Origin: Siphonodentalium dalli
Taxonomy: Eukaryota; Mollusca; Scaphopoda; Gadilida; Siphonodentaliidae
Length of the DNA stretch: 64,000 nucleotides
Reading direction: 5' to 3'
Assembly (NCBI GenBank): GCA_032622095.1
Contig: CP136064.1
Coordinates: 129,631,605-129,695,604 of the forward strand
In this document: piece by piece, positions 24,401 through 39,400 of the stretch
How positions within the stretch are numbered: the stretch's first letter is position 1
Layout of the letters: each line of letters starts with the position of its first letter
The notes under the pieces: generated by a model
The model's database searches: none
The model's input: only the letters and a program-made list of their open reading frames with translations
Told to the model about the DNA's origin: nothing
Made by a program: the position numbers and the translations under genes

Positions 24401-27400
24401 ATACAATTAAAAATTACTTGCGAGTGCCGAGTAGCACATGTTGAAAGTGAATAACTGACACCCCTGGCATTAGCATGATAATGGAATCTTCCTATGACTG
24501 AATCAGACTGCTGTATCATTTAGTGATGTATTCATGTGGCTGTGAAATTAATTCCACGCCACGTGCGACAGTATCTTGTCACATGGTTATTATCTTACCA
24601 AGGCGGGTGCCGGGCGGTAATATCAAACGATTATTTGCATGCATTTGATGTCATCGAGTCGGAATCACTAATAAGCCACGTGTTGACAGATGACACAGTA
24701 AACTAAAAATCACAGTGTTTATAAATAGACGAGTCACACTTGACCAGTTTGCATTAAAGTCGCAGCAGTCGTTACTCGCTATTCCTCGTTATATAGAAAC
24801 ATGTGTTAACAACATTTAAGTGCGTGTGTTTAAAGTGCCCTTGATTCAAATTGATTGACGTTCTGGTATACGATTACTGAAGATGGAGGAGGTGACTAAC
24901 TTGTTTGATGGAACCATCTGAACCAATCAGAGTGCTATATGGGCGGGATTTGTATCTGCTGTCATGGGCAGAGAAAATCATGTCAACAATTTATGCGGGA
25001 CATTGCAGGTGTTATTAAACGCGAGTTCAACTTCTGAAAAAGATTGAGTTTGGCAAATTGAAATTGAGTGAATTTGAGTCGTTGACTCAAATGGATTATG
25101 GACTGATTCCGCCAAGGCACAGTAAAGGAATCAAACAAATATTGAAGAAATCTTTTGAATGCAACGAAATATTAAATCGTTTTGCCAGGGTTTTTGGGGA
25201 ACATAAACTAAACTTTTTTGCGACCAGGTTATCGGTTCTTTGTCGACAATACTTTGCAATTTAAAAGACAAATTGATATGGAGTTTTGTTCATGTACAAG
25301 ACTTATCTGTATCGGATCGGCCGATAATTCTGCTGAAAATATCGGCTATCGGCTTTTACCGATAACCCCCGTATCGTTACATCACTATATATATCATAAT
25401 GTTATGAACAGATTTCATGCGTTTGTCAGACAAGTCAATGTGGAATTTTGTGTTCTCAGCGAGAAGTCCCATCATGTGTGATCGGTTTCTTTAAATATTT
25501 ATTTATATCTTTTCAAAAGTTAACAAAAAACCTTTGTGTTGGTGTTTGCGCCGTCAATCAGCAACAAACAGTACTTAATAGCTGTGTACGTTGAGTATCC
25601 GATGTTGGAGATGTGCAGCTATTCAGATATTTAAGTGGGCCGATTGCCCTAATGAGCGGAATGAGGCTGCTTTTGACATCCTGTAATTCATGTGTGGAGA
25701 TAAAAGTTTATTTTGGATCTTTTCTGTTGCCGCATCTATAACTTTACTGAAATCTGCAGAGACACTAGTTCTTCTGAGTCAGGCTTTCCGCTAGGTTTTG
25801 GGGAACGGGTCCTGTATCCGCCGAGGGGAAAATGCAGTCAATGTTTTCAATGTCGTGGAAACACTAGTGGACCTACTTGTGTTGTATCGGCCAATAGAAG
25901 AAAAAGAGAGTAGATTTGCTGATCGTTTTGCATCCATTTTCTACCTAAGTTACTATGCTATCAACCGCAATAACTTTAAAACATAGAAAATTTATTAGAT
26001 AAAAATTAATTGCTGTATACGGAAACATGCCAGTTGAAGTTAAACGACCACTATTCAAGACTCGGCAGAAAGTTCGGATGCACAACGTACCAGAATATAA
26101 CATGATTAATTATCGGCGGTCATTTTTCGTAACCTAACCACAGCAACGTAACCAGCGGACTCCAAATCATGTGTTCTAGCGATGTAGGTTTTGATCACTT
26201 CCTCAGTTTGTGTTAGATCAGTCCGAGTGTTTATTCTCACTAGAAATAAAGTTGTCAACTATTAATTTCTTAGTATTGTCCCAACGAAATTGAGAAGTAA
26301 ACCTCTTTATACCTGTATACATATGGAATATGTCCTGTGGTATGACGGAAGGGAAAAATTGGCTGGGGGAATGGGGCCCAAAATGGGATCCCCTGCCGCC
26401 ATAGCGGAAACCCTGTCTGAGTATCATATCAACTTGAGCTATTTAATATCCAGTACCCTAGACCAACAACTGAATTTAGTCATTATTAACATCACAATGG
26501 TCCGATTTGTTAAGCCTTAGACAACTCACTTCCTGTTTGAGTCGAGACATCTCATCCAGTTGCTGTTGTAATTCATGGATCTCAGAATCCATTGTCTTCT
26601 TAGCCTTAGCAGCCATCGACGCTCGATATTCAGCATCATCATGCTAGTATAACAAGAAAATAAACAATGAAAGTCACCACTTGACAGTGACAGGTACAAA
26701 TTAAGTGGGCGGAGACTTGCACTGACCAACTCGAAAGTGTCATGGTTTAAAACAGATACTGAATTGAATGAAAGTAATTAGTTGTGAAAATGAAGTTACA
26801 GTAATTTAATTGCAGTTCAAAGTAATGGCGCGGGTAATTTCACATGGAACAAATCATTTAGTCTTGCATTCCACTTTTAACTCACATCAATTCCAATATA
26901 ATAAACAAAAAGTGCAATGCTAAGTGTGGCATATGCCCCCAATGCTCAGTTTAGAGTGGGCAATACTAACTATTTTATGGATGGAAAATTTTGTTATTTT
27001 CTAAATCCAAGAAGGTCCGTCAGCCTGAGGAAATCAATGGATAAAACACCATTGTATTCTTCACTCATATTGACCTATCTCTTAGATATTCAAATCCACT
27101 TGTTGGTATTTGAATAACAATGCTAAATGTGAAGAATCTTGAATATATGCATGCTCAACTTGCGTTGCCACATTCTACCAACATGCGCATCATAGAGGTA
27201 AACAAAATACATATAATAAAACTCAAACCAAATAGCCCACAAACAACAATAACATAACAATAACATTTGTTTTAAGTTTTCGCATGAACAGTCATAAAAT
27301 TCTAAAAACAACAAACTGAGGGCCGTAACTCAGGTAAAATAAATCGGATAAACCTGGTTTTTGAACTCGATCGTGATAAGGGTTTAATCCCGGTCCCGGG

Positions 27401-30400
27401 AATTTCCCGGTCCCGAGTCCCACTCATTCCCGTTTCCCGGGAATATGATTTGTTTGAACCGGGAACGGGGTGAATTGTTAACACTTGGTATAACATACAT
27501 CAGGGAACACCAATGGCACATAATTATGTTTAATTTGTCCATGCATGGCGCACAATGCAATATATATGTTATATATCTGCAAATTCTACATAAAGTGTGA
27601 GTAGAATTGACCACTCTATTGTCTAAGGGTTAAGGCCTTAAGGTTTGGTCTAATGGCCCATGCCCATCCATGACTTCAAGACACGAGCTCACGAGTCACA
27701 ATGTAGTGGCATGAACCGTTCGTGGGAAACAAGACTTTTACAATGTGTATCAAATTATAAATTGCGGCGATGTTGAATTAACCTATGCAGTTGCTGGAAT
27801 GGGCGGTGTCAATCTCTACCAGAGCGCCCCAGTCATGCTTCCTTTCTGACTCTGTAATCGACTGGGTACTAGTCTGTGTTTCTATATTTAGCATGGGATT
27901 TTTCCCGCAAAAATGGCGAAACCCGATCGCTCCAAAGTAAAGTTTTCTATGTGCTTTGAGAACAATTCCCACACTAAAACATAATGACAGAATGGAAAAT
28001 CAGAGCGGAAGTTTTGTTGACGATTTTCGCAAGCTACTCGTCAAAATTGCAGCAAATTAGAACTCTTGTGTTTGACTTGCCATTCGAGTTGTGACAATGT
28101 TGTACATGTGCGTTTATACTTTTGTGTTGATAAAATAATCGGAGAACCGAATCACACCATTTCGAAATATAGTTCTTCGGTTTTAGTGGGACTTTTCAAA
28201 CAAAAGGTCCAAATTGTAAACAAATTTTGTTCGATATTTTGTGCGGTAACAAGGGCAGCATGTTGCTCTGTTCGCTTAGTATATATCTTAATGTCGCGAA
28301 AGTCCACCAAATGTGGGTGAAATGTCGCCAGTAGCAGCGGTCTTACAGAGTCATCAAGGGAGGTAAACCCTGCATGGAGTTTGGGGTGGTGTATGCTGTA
28401 AATAGATTGTGATGTGCATGCTGTTTCTGCTGATGTCGCATTCTAATTTACGTGAGAGCAAATCGTTTCATGCAAGATGCAAACTTTTGAGTCTTGTAGA
28501 ATAGAGTCCAGTTAGAATATTATAGCCATACATTTCGAGCTTCCGTTATAATGCAAGTTACGCAACATAGACATAGTGTACAGCACAATGGCTACTAGAC
28601 TGACAAGTCATTGGGTGACTTGGTGTTGCTCCGAATGTACTTTTCAAGACTACATCCGACTCCCGATAAAAAAAAATCAGGACACTAAAAAGTGCTGAAA
28701 ATAAACACAAATTTCATCGAACTATATATGGACTCTTTATTTTTTATTCCACACCCATTGACGCGAGTCACATGTATTCAACGGAATCCCAGCCATTGAA
28801 TACATATTAGTGTATACCTCTAGTGGAATACAAGTCGGAACTATTCTTGTTGACGTTGTCGCCAAGAAAGATGACGTACATTACGTCGATCACCTGCTTC
28901 CGGTGATCCCCCCTAATTACTGGTTATTTGTCAGACTTAAAATCACAATAAAGGTAGCTATATTAACAATGAAGGTGACATTTATGGATTGAACTTATCT
29001 GACTGAACGGTGTAGAATAAATACAGAACACAACTTGCATCATAATCTCGAATCTTTTATCGAACTCGTTGGGGCCGGCGCAAAGTTATATTTCGCTCTT
29101 GCTCCGCTCTCGCGAAATATATCCTTGCGCCATCCGCAACTCATTCGATAAAAGAGTCTCGATTAAGATGCGCGTTGAGTTCTGTCTATGTATTCTCTTA
29201 AGTTAACATACAAAGACAAGTTACGAGATGCCATGGGAAGTCGGAACGATGGTTTTATGTTTTCCAACTTGTGTAATGTTACATTGTATACCATTATGTG
29301 GCCCAAGAAGGTCAAATATAACAATTTGGAATATCCATTAGTTAATCTAAATTATCATTATTACAATCCAAGTCACCCAAACTAGGCAAATTGCGCATAA
29401 CCCGTGTTGTACAACTTGTGCATACAAGCCATATACATTTCCCGGGAATGTTCCCGGTTTTGAAGGGGTTTCATTCCCGGTTCCTGTTTTTTCAATTCCC
29501 AGGCATATATTAAACTCTAATCGTGATATTGTTGTGAAAGGTCCACCTATCAGATATGAATGTAATTGGTCGACTTGTTCAAGTTTTTGAACTAAGGGTC
29601 ATAAAATTGCTAAAATAGACAAACTAAGGGCCGTAACTCAGGTAAAAAGGATCGGACAAATCTTGTTTTTGAACTCGTTTGAGATATTGTTGTGAGAGAT
29701 CCATATTCCAAATATGAATGAAATTGGTTGATGCTTGTTCAAGTTATTGACCTAACAGACTGCAAGTTAACACCACTATTACAATTATACAAGACAAGCT
29801 GAGTTGCATGGGTTCTCTAATATTTAGAAATGTGAACCGATGTAAAAAAGATAGATAAAATATTTATCATGGTATTTTTCTTTGTGTATATTGCAATCAA
29901 GCTCGGAATATCCACAAGAAAAATACCAAGATAAATATTTCATTATCTCTTTTTGACATATTTATTATAATATCTGATAACTATGTTATTTTAACAGAAA
30001 TACACTTAGGACTGAAATGACGAATATGCCTATAAATGTGATTACCATATAGAAATAAAACATTTTCAAGAAGCAATACAGTACCGGTACTACTAATTAT
30101 TCTAATGTTATTGCATTCTGTGTCACACAATTCGATATAGAATGACGTAAACGATTCGAGAAAATAATTACAATCAATCGACAATGTACATATGTTAATT
30201 ATCTCTCGTTCATTCTCTTTCTAAAAGATTTTGTGTGTAGATATTGTAGCAGTAACATGCAGTTAGTCATTGAATATAAAATTCATTGGCAAACTTGGAT
30301 TTCGTGACCAGATTATTTCGCCACATGGGAAATGCTGTACGTAAACACAAAAGTAAAGTTGGCATCCACATGGATATGGCACTTTAATTGTCAGGTAAAA

Positions 30401-33400
30401 ACAATTAACCTACACGTTCCATCTTAATGTTTTTTGTTTTCATTCACACCCATTCACCCATTGTCAATCTATATTTTCAATTTGAATTTTTATTTCAAAA
30501 CTGATAAAAATGAAATTACACAACAAACATGCATGGTTCATCAAATTAGTAATTTTCAACAGAATCAGACTTCATGTAAAATGCTACTGCTGGGTAATTA
30601 CAGAAAGAAAATTGTATATATTATGGGAATAAATGATATAACGCTATATACTGAAATGTGGGGCAACTGTCACACTAGTAAATCAATATTAAGCAACAAC
30701 AAGTTATTAAAAGTTTAAGGAGGGCGACGTCACAACATCGATATTGACAGGCACTATCCGTTGAAATTTAACATAAAAATTTTGGTCCACAGGATGACTA
30801 CAAATATTTGACAGGTGCTATTTTAAAATGACAGGCACCATCCCTTAGAATTGATGCTTATCATTTTAATACTAGAAAAAAATATATTTTTAACCTTGGA
30901 CTGTAAAATTGTAATAAATAAATATATCAATAGTTTTCAAACAGCTTTCTGGGAAACTATACGTGGGGAAAGCCAAAAACATTAGGTCACTTCCCATGAT
31001 TACTGCTGAGTTTATCTGTAGTTCCATTGAAAAAAGAAAAAGCAAATTCAAGATATAAATTAAGAAATTAGTCAAATAGGTGTGGTGACCCAATAATGAG
31101 GGATCATAGCAAACATGTCATTTATCTGCCCAAATATAAATATGTATTTGTGCAGATTACATTATTTAGATAAGAAAATAGAGAAAGTGGATTTTGGTTT
31201 GAATCCGTCTTGAATTCCAAAATTGTTCAGTAAATTCATCAACTAAGGTTAAACTATTACCTGATTCCTGAGATCTTTTATCACAGATTTGCTATTTTCA
31301 GAATTCTTCTGCAATGTCTGAATCATTATCTCAGCGTCCCTTAACAATGCTCTTGTCCGCTTCAAGTCCTTCCCGATTCTACGCTCCATATCTGAAAGTT
31401 TTACAATGTAATCCTTTACATGACGTGTGAATAGAGAGATACAACCAGGTATACAAAATGGGCATGTGCAAATATGGTATTCGCTATCAGTTGTTCTTCG
31501 AGCAACCACCCAGTATTGGCATATAGGAAACAATACACCTGGGCCCTGAGGTAAGTGAAATAATATAATTTATCCAATGCTCATTACCTCCATTGCCCAC
31601 ATAAAGCATGTTCAATGAAAGTGTCAATGACACTGTAGCTCAACTTGGAAAGGGAATAATTTCATGTGTTACAGTCAATGGAGCGATTAGGAATGCGGAA
31701 AGTTGAAATGTCTAAGTAATACCAGATTATAAACATGAAGAGATATATAGATAAAGTAAAATCCAAGATGGTTGCTGCCAGCTATGTTTTCCAATGAAAT
31801 TCAAAAACATTTGATAACTTCCATCTAGTAAGATCAATATCAAGATTAATATGAAGTCTGGTGATGATCGGATGAGGGAAGTGGACTGTAGGGTGTGCCA
31901 AAGGATTTAGTCATGCAAAGAGTAAAATCCAAGGTGGCTGCCAGTGGACATGTTTTAAGGCCGAATGACCCCAAAATGACTTGTTCACATCTACATCCCA
32001 ATGTCAACAGCCATGGCAAATTTCATGATGATCAGACCAAAGGTATGACCTGTAGCCCGTGCCAAAGGATTTAGTTATGCAAAGAGTAAAATCCAAGATG
32101 GCTGATGGCGGCCATGTTTTTGGTCGAATGACCCCAAAATTACTCGTTCCCATCTACATGTCAATGTCAACAGTCATGGTAAATTTCATGATGATCAGAC
32201 CAAAGGTACGACCTGTGGCCCGTGCCAAAGGATTTAGTCATGCAAAGAGTAAAATCCAAGATGGCTGCTGGCGGCAATGTTTTTTGGCCGAATGACCTAA
32301 AAATGACTCGTTCCCATCTACATGTCATTCTTAACATCCATGACAATTTTCATGAAGATCTGACCAAAGGTACGACCTGTAGCCCGTGTGAAAGGATTTA
32401 GTCATGCAAAGAGTAAAATACAAGATGGCTGCCAGTGGCCATGTTTTTTGGCCGAATGACCCCCAAAATTACTCGTTCCCATCTACATGTCAATATTAAC
32501 ATCCATGACGAATTTCATGATGATCAGACGAACAGTACGACCTGTAGCCTGTGCTAATGGATTTAATTTTGAAATCCAAGATGGCCACTGCAGCCATGTT
32601 TTTTGACCGAATGACCCCAAAATGACTTGTTCCCATCTACATGTCGATGTCAACAGTCATGACAAATTTCACAATGATCCAACCAAAGCCATGACCTGTG
32701 GCCCATGCCATAGGATTTAGTCATGCAAAGAGTAAAATCCAAGATGGCTGCTGGAGGCCATGGTTTTTGGCCGAATGACCTAAAAATGACTCGTTCCCAT
32801 CTACATGTCATTCTTAACAACATTGACAAATTTCATGATGATCTGACCAAAGGTACGACCTGTAGCCCGTGTGAAAGGATTTAGTCATGCAAAGAGTAAA
32901 ATCCAAGATGGCTGCCAGCGGCCATGTTTTCTGGCCGAACGACACCAAAATTACTCGTTCCCATCTATATGTCAATATTAACATCCGTGACAGATGATCA
33001 GACGAAAAGTACAGCCTGTAACCCGTGCTAATGGACTGAATTTTGAAATCCAAGATGGCCACTGGCGGCCATGTTTTTTGGCCAAATGACCCCAAAATGA
33101 CTAGTTCCCATCTACAAATCAATGTCAACAGCCATGACAAATTTCATGATGATCCGAACAAAGGTACGACCTGTAGCCCGTGCTAAAGGACTTAGTCATG
33201 CAAAGAGTAAAATACAAGATGGCTGCTGGCGGCCATTTTTTTGGCCGAATGACCTCAAAATGACTCGTTTCCCATCTCCATGTTATAGTTAACATCCATG
33301 ACAAATTTTATGATGATCCAACCAAAGTTACGACCTGTAGCCCGTGCCAAAGGATTTAGTCACGCAAAGAGTAAAATCCAAGATGGCTGGCAGCGGCCAT

Positions 33401-36400
33401 GTTATTTGGCCGAATGACCCCAAAATTACTCGTTCCCATCTACATGTCAATATTAACATCCATGACAAATTTCATAATGATCAGACGAACAGTACGACCT
33501 GTAGCTCGTGCTAATGGATATAATTTTGAAATCCAAGATGGTGCTGACGCCATGTTTTTTTCCAAATGACCAGGAATGATCCCAAAATGAACCATTCCCG
33601 TCTAAATGTCAATGTCAACAGCTATGACAAATTTCATAATGATCCGACCAAAGGTTCGACCTGTAAAGTTGAGCTTCTAAACGGTAAGCTTTATTAGGTT
33701 AGTACTACTTTCATGACGTAATTAAAATGCAAAATGTGCAGGTAACTGGGGACAACATCAACTGGCCGAAATGACGTCTAAAGTTATGATTTTATTGTCC
33801 CTATTTTAAAGTCACTGCAATTGATACAAAATGTGAAAAAACACAGTAAATTGTTTTTGTTACGAAACATCTATAATCAAGGAAAGTATTAAATAAGTGT
33901 CAAAGAACCGAAGAACTATTTCTTTTTCTTCTGCACTTCGGTTTGCCAGCATCACCAATACTAACGTAGTTTATATATGCATGCAGTTTGCTTGGACCAT
34001 AAATCCATGGGCATCATTGAAGCAATGAATGATAACTTAAAATTCACACTTTTCCTGCACAAAGGAGAAGTTTTATGCAATAGATAAATAAAATATGTGG
34101 CTACCATAGCAGCTGGTGGATAAGTCGCCTCAGTGTATAAATCGCAGTGAATTTTGGAGATTAAAATGCTACCTTTTGACTCTTTCTAGTGTATAAGTCA
34201 CACCTATTTCAGTGGGTTGTAAGTGAACATCAGCATGACAAATTAAGAGGTATTTGGAAGAGCACCTGATGCAAATTGAAAAAAATTAATGTTAAATCGC
34301 TGCTTCATCACAAAAGTAAGATGAACAAACAATCCAAATTTGATAACTTTCAATTTCAAAACTTATAGATGTTCACCTTTGATGCCAAGTTTATCCATTT
34401 CAATTTCGTAGAAAACTGATATTAGGAAGCACAATGCTGTTTAATGTTTATGGCCTGAAGAAATGTAAAAATAAATGATCATGTGTAACGATATGAAATC
34501 AAGACTCGGCTGCTTGTTTTATGGTAATGGAATTGTTAATTTAGTTGTCGCCTCATTGTCGTGAATCATGAAACCACTTTGGGATATTAGCGATGTAGTC
34601 TTCAATATTAAGTGCCAAACAAATTCAACATAGGTATTAAATTCTACAACAATTAGATCAGATTAGGATGACCGAATGAAGAATCAAATTGAATTTCTAT
34701 CAATCACAGGGTCCTAGGCTGAGACATTATCTGACCCACCTAAATCTCTCTCTGGGACAGCTGATTGCAGATCCTGCACTTGTTTCTCTAGGTTCTGTTT
34801 CTGCTTCACTATTGATTGTCTCGCATCAGTTTCTTCCTCTAGTTGTGCTGTTAGTTGCTTCACCTAAAAGTAAAATCATCACATTCAAGTCAAATAAAAT
34901 TCCTCTTTCACAAATAAGGTGAAGTGGCACCAATCGTGGGGTAAATTATATCACGAAAGTCAGAAAGATAAATGTGATTTTTAATAGGGGATATATTTGA
35001 ATAACCAGGTTTTTGAACATGCAGCATGTTATTTATCAAATCCAGTTGTTCTGATTTGAGTTCATCACATATTTATTCATGACAGATACCATAGACATGA
35101 AAAAATAGTGCTGGTCAGTTTATGGGACAAGTGTGATGGCAGAAGGATAGCATAAGAAACAGAACATGAATTATCTTTCTGTGCTCTAATCATGTCAATT
35201 GTTACTCAATAGAATATTTCTATGATCCAATAGCTATGTGCATACCTTCTTCTGTAACGAATATCTCTTTTCTTCAAAATCTTCCTCTTTTTCATCCATA
35301 TCTCTAGCATGGGTCTGCTTTAGTCTCTCAGTGTTCATTTGTAGTTGGAGTTTAGACTATTAGATAAAACATAAAATATAGAATGTTTTGACAACCTTAA
35401 ACATGAGTTGAATAAAACATAGAATGCTTTGACACCCATAACCCTTTGGCGGCTGAGTATGTCATATATAGCAGGGTTTCCGCTAGGGTCAGGGGAATGG
35501 GGCTGGCAGCTGCAAGGAGAAAATCCAGTAAATAATTTCAATGTAGGAACACAAATTTATCTACATGCACTTTCACAATATAGGTCTATAATCTAGAAGT
35601 GTAAGATATTGTAATTGGCAGATCATTTTACCTGCATATATTTTAAGAAAAGTTTTATCTATATCTGCGAATGTCTGTCTGTCTGTCTGTGTTCTATAGA
35701 AATTCACAGGGGACCACCTAGATGGCACAAAAGGGGTCTAATAGGGGTAACTTTTTACGAGAAAGATAATGGCGAGGGTTAGAATTTTCTAAAGTGACGC
35801 CGTTGTTGTCAGGGGCAGAAAGGGGGAGGGCAGAAAAAAAAAATTGTCGCTGATTGCCACCAAACTTATATATAATCATCCCCATAATATGAGGAATCTA
35901 ATGGTGTGATTTAAATATGTCAAAAGTCGCGCCGTTCGCGTCAGGGATGCCCGGAAGGGGAGAGGGGCACCAAAATTGATCAAAAATAATTCCAGCGCCG
36001 AATTCCACCAAATTGATGCACATTCTTCTGAGATCTTCTCCATGATACAAGGAATCTTATTGTGTGATTTAAAGACGCCAAATTGGTGTCGTTGGGATGA
36101 GAGATTTGGGGGGGGTGGGTGGGTACTAAATATGATAAGAATTGGTTTAGTCGCTGATTGCCACGAATATTATACAAATTCATCCCCATGGTATGAGGTC
36201 TAACGGCGTGGCTTAAAGCTGTCAAAAGTGGCGTCATCTGAGTCAGGGGTGCACTGAAAGGGAGAGGGGCACCAAAATTGATACACAATATTTTTAGCGC
36301 CAATTTCCACCAAATTGATACACATTCTTATCCATGATATGAGGAATCTAATCATGTGATTTTAGAGACGTCATATTGGTGCTGCTTTGGTGAGAGATGG

Positions 36401-39400
36401 GGGTGGGTTGGGGTGGGCACTAAATTTGATAAAAATTTGTTTTGTCGCGGATTAGCACCAAACTTACAAATAATAATCTCCATGATATCAGGAGTCTAAT
36501 TGTGAGGTTTAAAGATGTCAAAAGTGGGGGCATTCGAGTCAGGGGTGCCTAGAGGGTGAGAGGGACACAAACATTGATAAACAATATGTTTAGCGCCGAT
36601 TTCCACCTGATTGATACATATTCTTCTCCGTGATACGAATAATCTAATTGTGTGGTTTAAATGCGCCAAATTGGGTGAGAGATATGCAATGGTGGCCCTA
36701 AATTTGATACGAATTTGTATACTCGCCAATTTTCATAAATTTTATATATATTCATCTCTATAATGAGTCTAAGTGTGGTTTAATGATGTCAAAAGTGGCG
36801 CCGCTTGAGTCCGAATAGGGACGGGAGGGTCACCACAAACTTATAAAAATATGTTTAGTGCCAATTACCATCAAACTCACACACATTCTTCTCAAATGAT
36901 ACAATGAATCACATATTCGCGAATATCTGTCTGTGTTCTATATATAACTTTAAGGGTACAATCGAGATGGCACCAAGGCGGTCTAACAGGGGTAACTTTT
37001 TACAAGTAAGATAATGGTGCGGGTTAAAATTTACTAAAGTGACGTTGTTGGTGTCAGGGGAGGGGCTATTTTTAGCGCAGATTTCGACCAAATTGATATA
37101 TTATTCTTCTCCGCGATACGAGGAATATAAACGTGTGATTTAAAGACGCGAAATTGGTGCCGTTTTGGTGAGAGATTGGGGGGGGGGGGGGGGGGGGTAG
37201 TAATAACTATGATAAGAATTTGTTTAGTTGCTGTTTACCACCAAACTTATATATAATCATCTCATTATATATAATGCATGCATGAGTTTAATAGACGCGG
37301 TTTAAATATGACAAAAGTGGCGTGGTTCAAGTCATGCATGAGGGGAGTTACACCAAAGTTGATACAAATATATTTAGCACTGATTCCACCAAATTCATGC
37401 ACGTTCTTCTCTAATGATATGATGAATTAAATCACATTTGGGGTCGTTTGGGTCATGGATGGTGAGAGGAGATTCATTAGCATTTATAAGATTGTTCAAT
37501 TCGCCGATATCCAACAAAGTTATATATAGTCATCTCCCAGGCCATCTCCATGTCATTCTTAGGAGTTTTTGCCATTCCAATTACACAATCTCGACAAATG
37601 GTGACGAATTAAGTCACTTGAACAATTTTATCTTCTCAACTGTCATATTTATATGGGGGATCGAAATCAGGGCATTCCTATAATGATCTAGCAACACAGA
37701 TACATAGAAGAAAGCATTAAAAGTATATCTATATCAATCTATTTAAGAGATACATATATTCATTCAAACTGAGGGACCTTGAATTGTCAGAGGATTGCAT
37801 ATTAGAATGGCTCATGTAGATATTATAACACGATTGAGTCTGTCCCATTCAATATAGTTTACACAAAAAAAGTTACAATTGCCAAGAGATATGGAAATGT
37901 AGAGCAGGCCTGTTCAAAAATAGTGGTCACAGTGTGCAGTCAAATATGGTTACTTCTCAGATAAAGGAAAACGCAGTCCGTAGCACATGACTTTTCAGGA
38001 TCCTCCAATAGTGACATCTGACAAGGGTATATCTGCCAGATACAGCTCTAGGATTTCTTTCATTTTTTAGAACAGACTCGTCGCCTAACATAAACAACTC
38101 AAAATCTCGCTGTGTCAGGCACATGTAGCTGCTATACATGCATTTATAACATCATTTCTTTTAAACTGAAAATGATTAGCCAGTATATAGCACCAGAACA
38201 GAGGAGCACCTGGACATATCTTTAAAACATCTGTATCTTCATGAAGATATGATAAACTAGATTGATTGATTAATTGATTGATACATCTCTGTAAAACACA
38301 ATTGTCGTCTTTTATTTTTTCGAACTAATGTGTTTATGATGTTCATGTTTCATGATATAACGTCTGAAGTATACGCAGTTGTAAATAAATAAATACTTCT
38401 TTATTGGTGGGACGGATTAAACGCGATAAACAAAATGATAATCGCTCCGACCTGACAAGGTGAGCCACTACTTATATTCCATGTGTAAGAACACTTTGAG
38501 AGCAAGAGTATTCTCTAGTCCAACCAAATATCCACATCACTTTAACCTGGGCAACGCCGGGTAATCCTGCTAGTACATCTCTATACTTTTATACACATGG
38601 TATGTGTCCTGAGGTATGGTAGCAGGGGAAATCTGGGCTGGAGTAATGGGACCCTAAACATTAAAATCAATGGGCAGTTCAACAGGGGAAAACTTGGCTA
38701 TAGGGAAATGGGCCGTTGAGGGGATCCCATTCCGGTATAGCGGAAACCCTATATATAGCGTCATATCAATGGGTGAATATATTTTTGCAAATAAACTGAG
38801 TAATATTGTAATAATCACCTAGTGTAACAAATAAACCATTTTTAATAGCACGAATCAACGTAAATAATAAAACAAGGGTTGCGCATCAAGATGGCTCTGG
38901 TTGAGTTTTTTTTTGCCCATAAGAGTGAATCTGTTAGACCGAGAATCACTAAAAATGGATGAAGCAAAGAATCATATCTCAGAACTAAGGGCCATAACTC
39001 AGGTAAATAAAACAAATTGGACAAACAATAATTTTCAAATAAACAAAGATGAATAACTATAGAACGAAAAACCAAAACAAAATGGTTGAACACACCATTA
39101 AATTTCCTTATAGTGGTGAACATTCATACCAAATTTCATTGAGATCCCAGCACAATTGTTGAAGTTTTGATACGAACAGACATTAGATGGACCAAAAAGG
39201 CAACATTTCCAGATAAACAAAGATGAATAACTCTAGAATGGAAAATCCGAACAAAACGATCGAATGTTTTTTTAATGTCCTCATAGTAGTGAACATCCAT
39301 ACCAAATTTCATTGAGATCCGAGCACTACTGTTCAAGTATGACATGAACAGACATCGGATGGACGTACACACACAGACGGATGGACAGGTGCAAATATAT

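Larger units (their letters stand above)
35472..38751 (+). mobile_element. TIR element, 7-bp TSD family, copy 2, split by a Helitron
   Basis: The left end CAGGGTTTCCGCTA and right end TAGCGGAAACCCTA pair as inverted repeats, flanked by TATATAG (35465-35471 and 38752-38758). The element's own sequence is only about 364 bp (35472-35657 and 38574-38751); the rest is the Helitron at 35658-38573. The right part has GGTATGTGTCCTGAGGTATG, matching the equivalent place in copy 1. Confidence 0.78.

Noticed and set aside
32059-33140. Several 78-108-codon frames on both strands
   Set aside because: They lie in the 160-bp repeat array and repeat with it; they are repeat shadows.
34689-34922. 77-codon + frame
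   Set aside because: Antisense shadow of myosin exon 9.
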